A DNA stretch of 10,137 nucleotides. It comes from CAYXBG01 sp964463145 (GTDB lineage Bacteria > Acidobacteriota > UBA6911 > RPQK01 > CBDAPI01). The stretch lies in NCBI GenBank assembly GCA_964463145.1, contig CAYXBG010000066.1, positions 1-10,137 on the forward strand. The letters are read 5' to 3'. Made by a program: the position numbers and the translations under genes. Shown piece after piece: positions 1 to 7,701 of this stretch. Below the pieces are notes generated by a model, which was not told where the DNA came from, made no database searches, and was given only the letters and a program-made list of their open reading frames with translations. How positions within the stretch are numbered: the first letter of the stretch is position 1; every line of letters starts with the position of its first letter.

Positions 1-323
1 ACGTGACGCAAACCCATTTTCTGAACAGCTCTAGCTACATTGATCGGCTCTTCTGAATCCAGTGAAGTTGGTTGACCCTTATTAACTGCACAATACCGAC
101 AACCGCGGGTGCAGATATCACCGAGAATCATGAAGGTCGCCACACCATGAGACCAACACTCTCCCATGTTAGGGCACTGGGCTTCCTGACAGACAGTGTT
201 GAGATCTAGGTCTTTCATCAGCCGGCGCAGCTGATGCACTCCTTCGCCAAAGGGAGCTCGAACCTTCAGCCAATCAGGGTGCTGTCGTTTTGGTCGAGAT
301 TCAAATCTATAATCAATGCCCAT
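1..323 (-). CDS. lipA: Lipoyl synthase LipA, N-terminal part (cut by window edge)
   Basis: Radical SAM enzyme that inserts two sulfur atoms into protein-bound octanoyl groups to make lipoate for 2-oxoacid dehydrogenases and the glycine cleavage H protein. About 107 residues are visible, roughly a third of a normal LipA. Both iron-sulfur signatures are present: the auxiliary cluster cysteines C45, C50 and C56 (CQEAQCPNMGEC, CX4CX5C) and the radical SAM cysteines C71, C75 and C78 (CTRGCRYC, CX3CX2C). The segment PDWLKVRAPFGEG before them is typical of the family. The ATG is directly preceded by an in-frame TAA, so translation cannot start upstream; no strong Shine-Dalgarno sequence is seen (only a GTGGG-like stretch). 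The 144 bases between it and the upstream gene hold no clear promoter or terminator, so it may be read through from argS or have a promoter I cannot recognise. No lipB is adjacent within the window. Confidence 0.96.
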   Translation of the reverse strand, partial: MGIDYRFESRPKRQHPDWLKVRAPFGEGVHQLRRLMKDLDLNTVCQEAQCPNMGECWSHGVATFMILGDICTRGCRYCAVNKGQPTSLDSEEPINVARAVQKMGLRH

Positions 324-467
324 TTAACAACCCACAAAATACCAGAATTGGAGGTTATCTACCTACCGTTCTTTACAGGTGAATACTTGCAACTATTGTT
401 TCCACATAAGAATTTTCAAAATCGGCAATCTTCGGAATACCCCACTAAATACTCCACATATAGGGGC

Positions 468-1502
468 TCACCTCTCTCGGCGCTCCAATAGCTTTTCTAG
501 GCCCATCTCAGATCCCTGCAGAGCCGACTGACTGGATTTCCATGCTTCTCGCAATTCCAGATAAAAATTCTCATCCTCCATGTCCAAGGCAACCTGCCTT
601 AATGACTTCAGAATAGGAATAAAAGTATACATATCAGTACTCAGATCCTTCAGGGCCTCCTCAATGTTCTTCTCGGGGCTTGATTTACTGGAAGCCCTCT
701 CCTCTATGTTGACCATGCTACTGTGAATAGCCCGCCAATAGGCGCGAACGAGCTGAGCGTAAGTGTAAAACCGGAGAGGATTAGGCCTCTTCTCGTCCGA
801 AACCCGATTTTTAAGACGCCTTTCAATCTCGGACAAACGTGAACTGGCAATCTCACGAAATACCTTTAACCGTCTCTTTAATTTCTGGGCATTCTGAATT
901 CTATCGTACTCTTCGTTAGTAAACTGGTCTCCAAATAACTGTCTCCGCTCCGGTCTTTGACCAATCCAAGGTAAGAGGGGGCCTCCTGTCGAAGAACTAA
1001 GCGAGACTCGTAAATATTTCTTTTCCCAAGCAGGGAAATTGTAACCGGTGAAAAACCCCTCGAGGAGGCTAGAGCGGAAGCTTTTGATTTCCTCAAGAGC
1101 AAAATCAAATTCACTCCATACCTGATAAGATGAGCTACGCCTTAGGATCTTTAACTTCTCCAGCATCTTCCGGAGATGAATCTCCAAACGCCTAGACTGC
1201 CTAGAACGGAGCCTCTGGACCTCTACTACCTCAGCTGTCAAGCGAGCCCCTTCAGAGGCAATAATGCCCATCGCCCGGACCGATTCAACGACTTTTTTAC
1301 TAGAATCAGTCCTCACCAATCTGGCAACTCGCCGCATCTGACGATCTAATACTCTTTTAAGAACCTCAATACGCTTGGAATAGGAATACTCCTGTCCATA
1401 GTCCTGCAGTTCCTTGGCTGTCAGAACAGTCTGCAACAAGGGACGGGGTTCGGTCTGGATAGACACTGTCCAGCTTACCAGGAGTAACAAAAGAATCGGC
1501 AT
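468..1502 (-). CDS. Secreted helical protein of unknown function, coupled to argS
   Basis: I do not recognise a named family. The 344-residue product starts with a hydrophobic stretch (MPILLLLLVSWTVS) that looks like a signal peptide, although its n-region lacks the usual positive charge. There is no lipobox cysteine, and the whole protein has no cysteine. The rest is rich in Arg, Lys, Glu and Leu and should be largely helical. Two helical halves (about residues 41-150 and 205-330) flank a linker rich in Pro, Gly and Trp (about 154-195), and the halves look related to each other. The C-terminal half carries a motif that looks conserved, NPLRFYTYAQLVRAY (241-255). The ATG shares one base with the argS stop (TAATG), and an in-frame TGA lies four codons upstream, so this is the first possible start. 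GGAGG lies 16 bases upstream, which is far for an ideal ribosome site, so reinitiation after argS is likely. A periplasmic or envelope-associated role is inferred from the signal peptide only. Confidence 0.82.
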   Translation of the reverse strand: MPILLLLLVSWTVSIQTEPRPLLQTVLTAKELQDYGQEYSYSKRIEVLKRVLDRQMRRVARLVRTDSSKKVVESVRAMGIIASEGARLTAEVVEVQRLRSRQSRRLEIHLRKMLEKLKILRRSSSYQVWSEFDFALEEIKSFRSSLLEGFFTGYNFPAWEKKYLRVSLSSSTGGPLLPWIGQRPERRQLFGDQFTNEEYDRIQNAQKLKRRLKVFREIASSRLSEIERRLKNRVSDEKRPNPLRFYTYAQLVRAYWRAIHSSMVNIEERASSKSSPEKNIEEALKDLSTDMYTFIPILKSLRQVALDMEDENFYLELREAWKSSQSALQGSEMGLEKLLERRER

Positions 1503-3475
1503 TACATTCTTTCAGGCACCTCCATACCTAAGAGCTCCAGTATATTGGTCAAACAGCGCCTCGCACTATCAGTCACAGCAAGAAGTAGAGAACGTTTCAC
1601 GATGTCTTTTTCGGAGAGAATATGGCAGCTGTGATAGAACAAATTGAACTGCTGAGCAATTAAAAAAGCATGCCTAGCTAGGTGGGAAAGCTCCAGAGAA
1701 CGAAGTGACTTCTCCATGACATCGTCCGTTCTCGCTATAGTTAAGACCAGCTGCCAAACTTTATTATCGCTCAGAATCCTTGGTCCATGCCGAGAGATTA
1801 AATCTTGATCAAGAACTGCGGCAGCCTCCTCAGAGCCATTTTCAGACTCCATTGCAGCAAGCCTGCGAAAAATGTTACCGGAACGGACTACTGCGTATTG
1901 GAGATAAGGCCCCGTCTCTCCTTCAAAGCTCAAAGCCTCGTTAAAATCGAACGCTATAACTGTGTTGCGCGTGTACCGAAGAAGAAAATATCGAAGCGCA
2001 CCAATCGCCACTTGGCCGGCAATTCTCTGGCGATCCTCTTTCCCAAGATCTGGTTGTCGCTTCTGTACTTCAATGAGAGATTTCTCTATCAACTTATCGA
2101 TCAGATCATCGGCTTTAACCCCCAGACCCTTCCGACCAGATACTTCTACGTAAGGCTTTAATTTGTCTTCATCCGAGAGCTGGATATCCAGCTCTTCGCA
2201 ACAAGCAGGAGACAGCGCCACCATCTCATAAGAGAAATGCGTCGACAGGTCAGCCTCTGAACTGTAACCAAGTCGGCGTAACGCCTGGCATACTACACGT
2301 TGTAGGTAAGCCTGCCTCACATCAATTACATTGTAAACAACATCCCCAGCCCCAAAATCCGGAGCCCTCGACTCGCCGCCATCTACCTGACTGACCCATG
2401 CTGTGTGTCCATTAGTATATTTATGAAATTCACTATAAGAAAAGGAACGCCCTAACAACCCAAATTTCCAAAGCTGATAGGCGATGTCCTTGCCAACATA
2501 GGTCACGGTCCCATTACTACGAACAATGACTTTTTCGTCTGCTGGAGATCCCTCCTCTTCGGGTAATTCCATTACCCAACATCCGGCATGAGGGCCTTCA
2601 CTACGGTACAAGACAGCTTTCTTCTCCTTCAGTTTTTCAAAGGCCTGGTCCCAAAACTGAAGAGCTAAGATTTCACTCTCACGAGGCAGCACATCATAAC
2701 GGACACCAATCCGAGACATCGTTTTAAGATGGGCCCGTACAATCCTCATGGAAATATGCTCGGAAAGTTCGGCAGTCGGCCCCTTTCTTGACTCTATCTC
2801 TCTGAGAACCTGATGACGCAATTCTAGGCGGCTTTTATCTTCATTTAACCACTTCGAAACCTCAGCGTAGAGATCCCAGCAAAAGACATCGAAAGGCTCA
2901 TCGATCTGCTCCACCTCAGCAAGTTTCATTTTCTTGAAATGGATGAGACCTATGACAACATCCGCCACCTGAACACCCGTATTGTCTATATAGTTCTGGA
3001 CTTCAACTTTTTGCCCTCGGGCTACTAACAGTCGAATGAAAGAATCCCCCAATACCGCGTTGCGCAAATGCCCTATATGAGCCGCTTTATTGGGGTTTAT
3101 GTTTGTGTGTTCGACAATTACTTTCCCTGGGATTTCTGGGACTTGAGGATCCTTCACCCAGGCAATCAAATCCATCAGGAATGTTTCTCTCTTGAGAAAA
3201 ACGTTGATGTAACCTCCACCGGCAGCTTCGACCCGGTCGATCTCAATCGTAGGGGCTAAACCTTCCTGAATTGCCTCAGCAATCTTTCTAGGTGGGCGTT
3301 TCAAAATCTTGGCTAATTCAAAGGGGAAAGGAAATGCCAGATCCCCCAATTCAGGATTAGGCGGGGCCTCAACTACAGCCCTCCCAATGTCGAGACCGAA
3401 GGTTTCCAGTACATGGACTCGAAGATGCTCTCGAACCTTATCTACTCTATGAATAAACACGGCTTCATCATACAC
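1502..3475 (-). CDS. argS: Arginyl-tRNA synthetase
   Basis: Class I aminoacyl-tRNA synthetase that charges tRNA-Arg in the cytoplasm. The 657 residues show the expected order: an N-terminal additional domain contacting the tRNA (about 1-95), the catalytic Rossmann core with the HIGH motif at 133-136 (NPNKAAHIGHLRNA), the signature YNVIDVRQAYLQRVV (381-395), the KMSKS-equivalent loop VSGRKGLGVKADD (445-457) and a C-terminal DALR anticodon-binding domain starting near GETGPYLQYAVVRSGNI (519-535). ArgRS enzymes often lack a canonical KMSKS, and SGRKG variants are a known form, so this is not a defect. The start codon is GTG. An in-frame TGA lies 14 codons upstream with no ATG, GTG or TTG between, and the nearby ATGs are out of frame, so GTG is well supported. 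The ribosome site is weak (ACAGG directly upstream). It is the first gene of the minus-strand block and is divergent from larC. Confidence 0.97.
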   Translation of the reverse strand: MYDEAVFIHRVDKVREHLRVHVLETFGLDIGRAVVEAPPNPELGDLAFPFPFELAKILKRPPRKIAEAIQEGLAPTIEIDRVEAAGGGYINVFLKRETFLMDLIAWVKDPQVPEIPGKVIVEHTNINPNKAAHIGHLRNAVLGDSFIRLLVARGQKVEVQNYIDNTGVQVADVVIGLIHFKKMKLAEVEQIDEPFDVFCWDLYAEVSKWLNEDKSRLELRHQVLREIESRKGPTAELSEHISMRIVRAHLKTMSRIGVRYDVLPRESEILALQFWDQAFEKLKEKKAVLYRSEGPHAGCWVMELPEEEGSPADEKVIVRSNGTVTYVGKDIAYQLWKFGLLGRSFSYSEFHKYTNGHTAWVSQVDGGESRAPDFGAGDVVYNVIDVRQAYLQRVVCQALRRLGYSSEADLSTHFSYEMVALSPACCEELDIQLSDEDKLKPYVEVSGRKGLGVKADDLIDKLIEKSLIEVQKRQPDLGKEDRQRIAGQVAIGALRYFLLRYTRNTVIAFDFNEALSFEGETGPYLQYAVVRSGNIFRRLAAMESENGSEEAAAVLDQDLISRHGPRILSDNKVWQLVLTIARTDDVMEKSLRSLELSHLARHAFLIAQQFNLFYHSCHILSEKDIVKRSLLLAVTDSARRCLTNILELLGMEVPERM

Positions 3476-3548
3476 CTGTGACGTGGCGAAAAAAGCTAGA
3501 GAAGACCAAAAAAGTCAGGCCTTAGTAAACGGTAGTCAGCATTTCTAT

Positions 3549-3577
3549 TTGAGACAGCAAAGCATGACCATTATGAC
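3549..3577 (+). promoter_or_regulatory. Candidate sigma70-type promoter for the larC-metG-tatD operon
   Basis: In the 185-base gap between the divergent argS and larC starts, TTGAGA (5 of 6 to the -35 consensus) at 3549-3554 is followed after 17 bases by TATGAC (4 of 6 to the -10 consensus) at 3572-3577. Transcription would start near 3584, about 75 bases before the preferred larC start. On the opposite strand the overlapping bases read CATAAT, a possible -10 for argS, but no convincing -35 sits at the right distance. This is seen by eye only. Confidence 0.35.
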
Positions 3578-3642
3578 TCGACTGCCGAAAGACAGGAAAG
3601 AATAGTCAATCTCTCCGTTATCGCAGTATGATAGGGCAGATT

Positions 3643-3648
3643 AGGAGG
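3643..3648 (+). promoter_or_regulatory. Ribosome binding site AGGAGG that decides the larC start
   Basis: A perfect AGGAGG lies 12 bases before the ATG at 3661. The more upstream in-frame ATG at 3628 has no Shine-Dalgarno sequence before it and would place this site inside the coding region. The protein from 3661 begins MRQVLYFEPFNGASGDM, which matches the usual LarC N-terminus, so 3661 is the better start. Confidence 0.7.
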
Positions 3649-3660
3649 ACTGCCCCATCG

Positions 3661-4938
3661 ATGAGACAAGTACTTTACTTTGAGCCTTTTAATGGTGCTA
3701 GTGGCGACATGATAGTGGGAGCCCTAATAGACATGGGAGTTCCTCTCGACCTTTTGTCAGAGGAATTGGCCAAATTAGGCATATCCGAAGAATTCTCTCT
3801 GAAGACGCAATTAATTGAGCGGCAAGGCTTGAGGATGACGAACTTCGAAGTTGAGCTCACCTCGAATTCACCAAAATCAGTACAGGAAGATCCGGCTGTC
3901 ACAACTGGGGAAAAGTCTCATCACCATCACCATCACCATGGCGGGCAAGTTCAAAGAAACCTCACAGACATTATCAGTCTGATAAAAAATAGTACTCTCA
4001 GTAAAAATGTCCAACAACGAGCCCTCGAGATTTTTAACCGTCTCGGGGAATCCGAGGCAAAAGTTCACGGAACTCCAATCGACGAAGTCCACTTTCACGA
4101 GGTCGGAGCAGTTGACTCGATTATCGATATAGTTGGTGCCTGCATTGGTTTCGACTACTTGAAGATTGAAGAGTTCTATTCAGCTCCAATCGCCGTAGGT
4201 GGTGGGACAGTGAATTTCTCCCATGGTAGCTGGCCCGTCCCTACACCGGCTACCCTGGAAATGCTGCCGGGAATCCCTTGCCATCCAGGCCCAGTCCAAT
4301 CCGAACTCTTAACACCGACTGGAGCAGCCATCATCACAACCCTTAGTAAGGGTTGTGTCTGTCCGAATTTCTTACCGAAAAAATGGGGACTGGGAGCTGG
4401 GGACAAAACTTTCCATGAAATTCCAAACGCTCTGAGAATCACATTAGGGGAAAGACCTAGAGAAAAGAATTCTCTTCAAGATATCAAGGGATTTGAACAG
4501 GAAAACATTATTGTCTTGGAAGGGGCTCTGGACAATACAGACGGAGAGGTGCTTGGCAACTTACTTGAGCTCTCCTTGAGGAACGGGGCCTTGGACGTCT
4601 ATTATTCCAACTTAAACATGAAGAAAAGTCGCCCGGGGGTTTTGTTGACGGTGTTGTGCCGCCATCCACAAGAAGCTACCCTGGCAACGCTTATCTTCAG
4701 AGAGACTGGAATATTAGGATTGCGTAGGCGAGAGATTAGTCGTTATTTACTTTCCCGAGAAATCATTACGGTAGAAACAAGTTATGGGGCAGTCAGGGTC
4801 AAAATCGGGAAGCTTTCGGGAGAAATTGTCCATACCTGGCCAGAATTTGAAGACCTTAAATCTCTTTCACAGGAAAGCGGCGTTGCCCTGAAAACTCTGC
4901 GGGCCGAGGTCATAAGGAAATTGGGGGGAAATGGGTAA
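3661..4938 (+). CDS. larC: LarC, nickel-pincer nucleotide cofactor metal-insertion protein
   Basis: LarC is the CTP-dependent cyclometallase that inserts nickel into the dithio-pyridinium nucleotide made by LarB and LarE, giving the cofactor of lactate racemase LarA and related LarA-like enzymes. The 425 residues cover the whole protein: N-terminal YFEPFNGASGDM, a His-rich loop of seven histidines (87-93), the HFHEVGAVDS motif (144-153), GGGTVNFSHGSWPVPTPAT, ELLTPTGAA and the C-terminal MKKSRPGVLLTVLC (320-333). In Lactobacillus plantarum the two halves are joined by a ribosomal frameshift; here one continuous frame encodes both. The C-terminal region usually written ETNIDD in relatives reads LEGALDNTDGE (286-296), a visible divergence whose effect is unknown. 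The last 8 bases overlap metG (ATGGGTAA). No larA, larB or larE is in the window. An in-frame ATG at 3628 would add 11 residues but is less likely. Confidence 0.93.
   Translation: MRQVLYFEPFNGASGDMIVGALIDMGVPLDLLSEELAKLGISEEFSLKTQLIERQGLRMTNFEVELTSNSPKSVQEDPAVTTGEKSHHHHHHHGGQVQRNLTDIISLIKNSTLSKNVQQRALEIFNRLGESEAKVHGTPIDEVHFHEVGAVDSIIDIVGACIGFDYLKIEEFYSAPIAVGGGTVNFSHGSWPVPTPATLEMLPGIPCHPGPVQSELLTPTGAAIITTLSKGCVCPNFLPKKWGLGAGDKTFHEIPNALRITLGERPREKNSLQDIKGFEQENIIVLEGALDNTDGEVLGNLLELSLRNGALDVYYSNLNMKKSRPGVLLTVLCRHPQEATLATLIFRETGILGLRRREISRYLLSREIITVETSYGAVRVKIGKLSGEIVHTWPEFEDLKSLSQESGVALKTLRAEVIRKLGGNG
3919..3939 (+). repeat. (CATCAC)3CAT tract encoding seven histidines in LarC
   Basis: Alternating CAT and CAC codons form a perfect hexanucleotide repeat of three and a half units, in frame with larC, encoding H87-H93 followed by Gly-Gly. 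His-rich loops at this place are common in LarC and other nickel-handling proteins, so a metal-binding or storage role is a reasonable inference. A simple repeat of this kind could also gain or lose units by slippage without breaking the frame. Confidence 0.9.
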
Positions 4939-6859
4939 GGTTCGCTATCTGACGTCACCACTGTATTACGTCAATGATGTCCCTCACGTGGGCCATGTCT
5001 ACACCACCGTTATTGGTGATGTTCTAGCACGCTACTGGAAAATGCTCGGGCATGATGTCTGCTACCTTACGGGTACAGATGAACATGGACTAAAGATTGA
5101 GCGCGCCGCCGAGGCCCGCGGGATTACTCCTGAGAATATGACGGATCTCAACTCCAAAGCTTTTTCAGAAATCTGGGAAGGAATGTCTCTTCATTTCGAT
5201 GCAACCATCCGCACTACCGACCCTCAACACACCAGAACTGTACAAGAGGTTTTCCGCCGAATTAAGGAAAATGGGCTCATCTACCTCGGAGAGTACTCCG
5301 GCCAATACTGCGTTCGTGACGAGGCCTACGTGGCTAATGACGCAAAAGTCTGCCCAGAATGTGGAGGTGAAACCGAGTTCATCAAGGAAGAAAGCTACTT
5401 TTTCAAGTTATCTGCCTTTCAGGACAAGCTTCTAGCCTTTTACAGAGAGCACCCAGACTTCATTATCCCCAAAACCCGTATGAACGAGGTTGTCAGCTTT
5501 GTTATGGCGGGCCTTAAAGACATCAGCATCAGCCGTACGTCGTTTTCATGGGGCATCCCTGTGCCAGGAGATGAAAAACATATTTTCTATGTATGGTTTG
5601 ATGCTCTATTCGGATATCTATCCGGTATTGACTTCGGTTCGGAGAATGAAAAGTTCAATGAGAGCTGGCCGGCAACACTACAGTTAATGGGAAAAGATAT
5701 CCTGCGGTTTCACGGGGTATTCTGGCCTGCCTTCCTTATGGCAGCTGACTTGGAACCTCCTAACCAATTATTAGCCCATGGATGGTGGACAATTGAGGGC
5801 AGAAAGATGTCCAAATCACTCGGCAACGTCATCACTGCAGAAAGACTTCAAAACACAGTGCCCTCAGATGCATTCCGATATTTCTTCATCCGGGAAATCA
5901 GCCTCGGCGCAGACGGAAATTTTTCGGTAGAAGCGCTCATCAATCGAACCAACAATGACCTCGCAAATGATTTAGGGAATCTGTCTAGCCGGATTCTCAA
6001 AATGATTGAAAACTACTTTCAAGGTGAGATCCCAGCTACAGCTGGCCTCGAGAGGCCAGACAAAGAACTGATGAATTTCAGTAAAGAAACCATCTCTCTT
6101 TTCCTCGAAAATTTCGACAAGTTCCAACTGAATCGAGCTCTGGAGAATGCATGGGAACTAATTGCTCTTACCAATAGATATATTGTGGCCAATGAACCAT
6201 GGAAACTCTCCAAAGATCCTCTAGCGAGGGGTCGTTTGGGTACGGTACTATACAACTCAGCAGAAACCCTCCGGATCCTTTGCGTTCTCCTTTCACCTAT
6301 CCTCTGTGACGGCACGAGAAGTATTTTCCGCCAACTTGGAGAAAAAGACTCGCCCGCAAAGGTACCCATGGATACGTTGGGGTGGGGTGGCCTGCGCCCT
6401 GGAACCACTCTCGGCAACCTGGAGACCGTCTATCCTAGACTCGAGTATAAAAAAATTTCTAAAGCCCTCAAAAGGAACACTTCGGACCCAATTCACTCCA
6501 AAACCGAACCATCTCCTGAAAAAACCTTACCTACTAGAATCGGTATAGCAGATTTCTCTCGTGTAGAGATGCGGGTCGGAAAAATACTTGAGGCAGCTCG
6601 TATAAAAAAATCTGACAAGTTGCTCAAAATCCAAGTCGATATTGGAAAAGAAAAAAGGCAAGTCGTGGCGGGGATCGGGAAGACATATAACCCCGAAGAT
6701 TTGATAGGCCGATTAGTAGCAGTGGTTGTTAATCTAGAACCTGCTACCTTAATGGGAGTCGAATCAAACGGGATGATAGTTGCCGCAGAAGATGTCACTG
6801 AGAAACTTAGCCTGGCCACATTTGCCGAGCCAGTTGAGGTCGGCGCCCGCCTACGCTGA
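4931..6859 (+). CDS. metG: Methionyl-tRNA synthetase with C-terminal tRNA-binding domain
   Basis: Class I synthetase charging initiator and elongator tRNA-Met. The 642 residues contain the catalytic fold with YVNDVPHVGH (HIGH equivalent HVGH, 19-22), a zinc-knuckle insertion with C127, C141 and C144 (YCVRDEAY and CPEC), the KMSKS loop at 292-296 (GRKMSKSLGNV), a helical anticodon-binding domain (about 350-500), a charged linker, and an OB-fold tRNA-binding/dimerisation domain from about 538 to the end (ADFSRVEMRVGKILEA, LMGVESNGMIVAA). Only one C-x2-C pair is seen; the position that is a second cysteine in some relatives is D130, known to vary in the family. The start overlaps the larC stop by 8 bases. 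AAGGA lies 12 bases upstream and a run of six G sits too close to the ATG, so translation is probably coupled to larC. The N-terminus MGKVRYLTSPLYYVND fits the family. Confidence 0.97.
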   Translation: MGKVRYLTSPLYYVNDVPHVGHVYTTVIGDVLARYWKMLGHDVCYLTGTDEHGLKIERAAEARGITPENMTDLNSKAFSEIWEGMSLHFDATIRTTDPQHTRTVQEVFRRIKENGLIYLGEYSGQYCVRDEAYVANDAKVCPECGGETEFIKEESYFFKLSAFQDKLLAFYREHPDFIIPKTRMNEVVSFVMAGLKDISISRTSFSWGIPVPGDEKHIFYVWFDALFGYLSGIDFGSENEKFNESWPATLQLMGKDILRFHGVFWPAFLMAADLEPPNQLLAHGWWTIEGRKMSKSLGNVITAERLQNTVPSDAFRYFFIREISLGADGNFSVEALINRTNNDLANDLGNLSSRILKMIENYFQGEIPATAGLERPDKELMNFSKETISLFLENFDKFQLNRALENAWELIALTNRYIVANEPWKLSKDPLARGRLGTVLYNSAETLRILCVLLSPILCDGTRSIFRQLGEKDSPAKVPMDTLGWGGLRPGTTLGNLETVYPRLEYKKISKALKRNTSDPIHSKTEPSPEKTLPTRIGIADFSRVEMRVGKILEAARIKKSDKLLKIQVDIGKEKRQVVAGIGKTYNPEDLIGRLVAVVVNLEPATLMGVESNGMIVAAEDVTEKLSLATFAEPVEVGARLR

Positions 6860-7635
6860 TGCTTATTGATTCCCACGCACACCTCGATTTTCCTGGGATA
6901 ACCGAAAAATTGCCGGAGGTATTGGAAAGGGCCCATAAAGCCGGCGTGGAAAAAATCTTAACCATAGGATGTGTAGGAGAAGATCTATCGCTAATCTCTG
7001 ATATTGTAAAACTAACTGAAACGTACGATGGAATCTATGCTGCCTTAGGAGTACATCCCCATGAAGCGCAGCACTTCAACGAAGCTACCGGGCTTGAACT
7101 GCAACAGGCCATGTCTCATCCACGTGTTATTGGATGGGGTGAGATTGGTCTCGACTTTTATTACGACCATGCCGATGAGAATAGTCAAAGAAAAGCTTTC
7201 ACGAGACAACTGGAGCTAGCTCAAGAGATCGATCAACCGGTCGTTATCCACTCCCGAAAAGCAGCCAATGAGACCTTTACTTTCCTCAATGATTTTTCCC
7301 AAAACGGATCCCTGCGTGGAGTAATGCACTGCTTCACTTATGATCTGGCAACAGCCAGATCTTTCATCGATCTGGGCTTCCTTATAGGCTTCGGGGGTAT
7401 TCTTACATTTCCAAGATCTGAAGAACTGCGAAAAGTTGCCCGAGCAGTTCCTGCTAATAGCTATCTAGTCGAAACGGACTCTCCTTACCTAGCGCCAGTC
7501 CCCCATCGTGGCAAGAAAAACGAGCCAGCGCTTGTTACCCATATCGTCGAAAAGCTATCTCAAATTCGCAGTGAAACTGAGTCAGAAATTGCGGTACAAA
7601 CTAGTTCTAACTTCGAGAATCTTTTCTTGCGTTAA
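6859..7635 (+). CDS. tatD: TatD family metal-dependent hydrolase (DNase)
   Basis: Cytoplasmic TIM-barrel phosphoesterase of the amidohydrolase superfamily; characterised relatives (TatD, YcfH, YabD) are metal-dependent nucleases linked to DNA repair or 3'-5' exonuclease activity. At 258 residues it has the usual length. All expected metal ligands are visible: H6 and H8 in DSHAHLD, E95 in GEIGLDF, H131 in VVIHSRKA, H157 in VMHCFT and D207 in ETDSPYLAP, plus the GVHPHEA loop (64-70). The ATG shares a base with the metG stop (TGATG) and has no close Shine-Dalgarno sequence, indicating translation coupled to metG. A tatD homologue next to metG is a common arrangement in bacteria (for example metG-yabD in Bacillus). 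The physiological substrate cannot be told from the sequence. Confidence 0.95.
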   Translation: MLIDSHAHLDFPGITEKLPEVLERAHKAGVEKILTIGCVGEDLSLISDIVKLTETYDGIYAALGVHPHEAQHFNEATGLELQQAMSHPRVIGWGEIGLDFYYDHADENSQRKAFTRQLELAQEIDQPVVIHSRKAANETFTFLNDFSQNGSLRGVMHCFTYDLATARSFIDLGFLIGFGGILTFPRSEELRKVARAVPANSYLVETDSPYLAPVPHRGKKNEPALVTHIVEKLSQIRSETESEIAVQTSSNFENLFLR

Positions 7636-7687
7636 GTTCCCATATCCATAGGCTTTATTTTCTAAAGTGGTCACTGGAACGCTGTTA

Positions 7688-7693
7688 TATAAT
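7688..7693 (+). promoter_or_regulatory. Consensus -10 box TATAAT just upstream of the polyprenyl synthase start
   Basis: A perfect TATAAT ends 8 bases before the ATG at 7702. Initiation 7-9 bases downstream of the box would fall at or next to the A of the ATG, giving a leaderless or nearly leaderless mRNA. This agrees with the lack of a Shine-Dalgarno sequence before this start. No good -35 lies 16-18 bases upstream and there is no TGn extension, so the call rests on the -10 and its position. The gene could also be read from the operon promoter upstream. Confidence 0.35.
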
Positions 7694-7701
7694 GACTAAT
7701 C

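Noticed and set aside
324..467. Possible promoter for lipA in the gap before it
   Set aside because: Several TTG-containing -35-like words exist, such as TTGAAA and TTCACC on the minus strand, but none pairs with a convincing -10 at normal spacing.
234..491. Plus-strand 85-residue open frame across the lipA start and the 324-467 gap
   Set aside because: It overlaps the well-supported lipA N-terminus and the end of the helical protein gene on the other strand, lacks a ribosome site, and its translation resembles no family.
1805..2161. Plus-strand 118-residue open frame inside argS
   Set aside because: It lies antisense to conserved ArgRS coding sequence and has no ribosome site or recognisable protein features.
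3628..3660. Upstream ATG start for larC adding 11 residues
   Set aside because: It has no Shine-Dalgarno sequence, the added residues do not fit the family N-terminus, and AGGAGG at 3643-3648 serves the ATG at 3661.
3919..3942. Cloning-vector His-tag contamination
   Set aside because: The tract is in frame within a conserved native gene at the expected His-rich loop, with normal LarC sequence on both sides.
6493..6936. Minus-strand 147-residue open frame over the end of metG and start of tatD
   Set aside because: It is antisense to the conserved tRNA-binding domain and the TatD N-terminus; its composition is that of a shadow frame.
7636..7680. GTTCC/GGAAC inverted pair after tatD as a terminator
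   Set aside because: Five base pairs with a 35-base loop and no T-tract is too weak to call.
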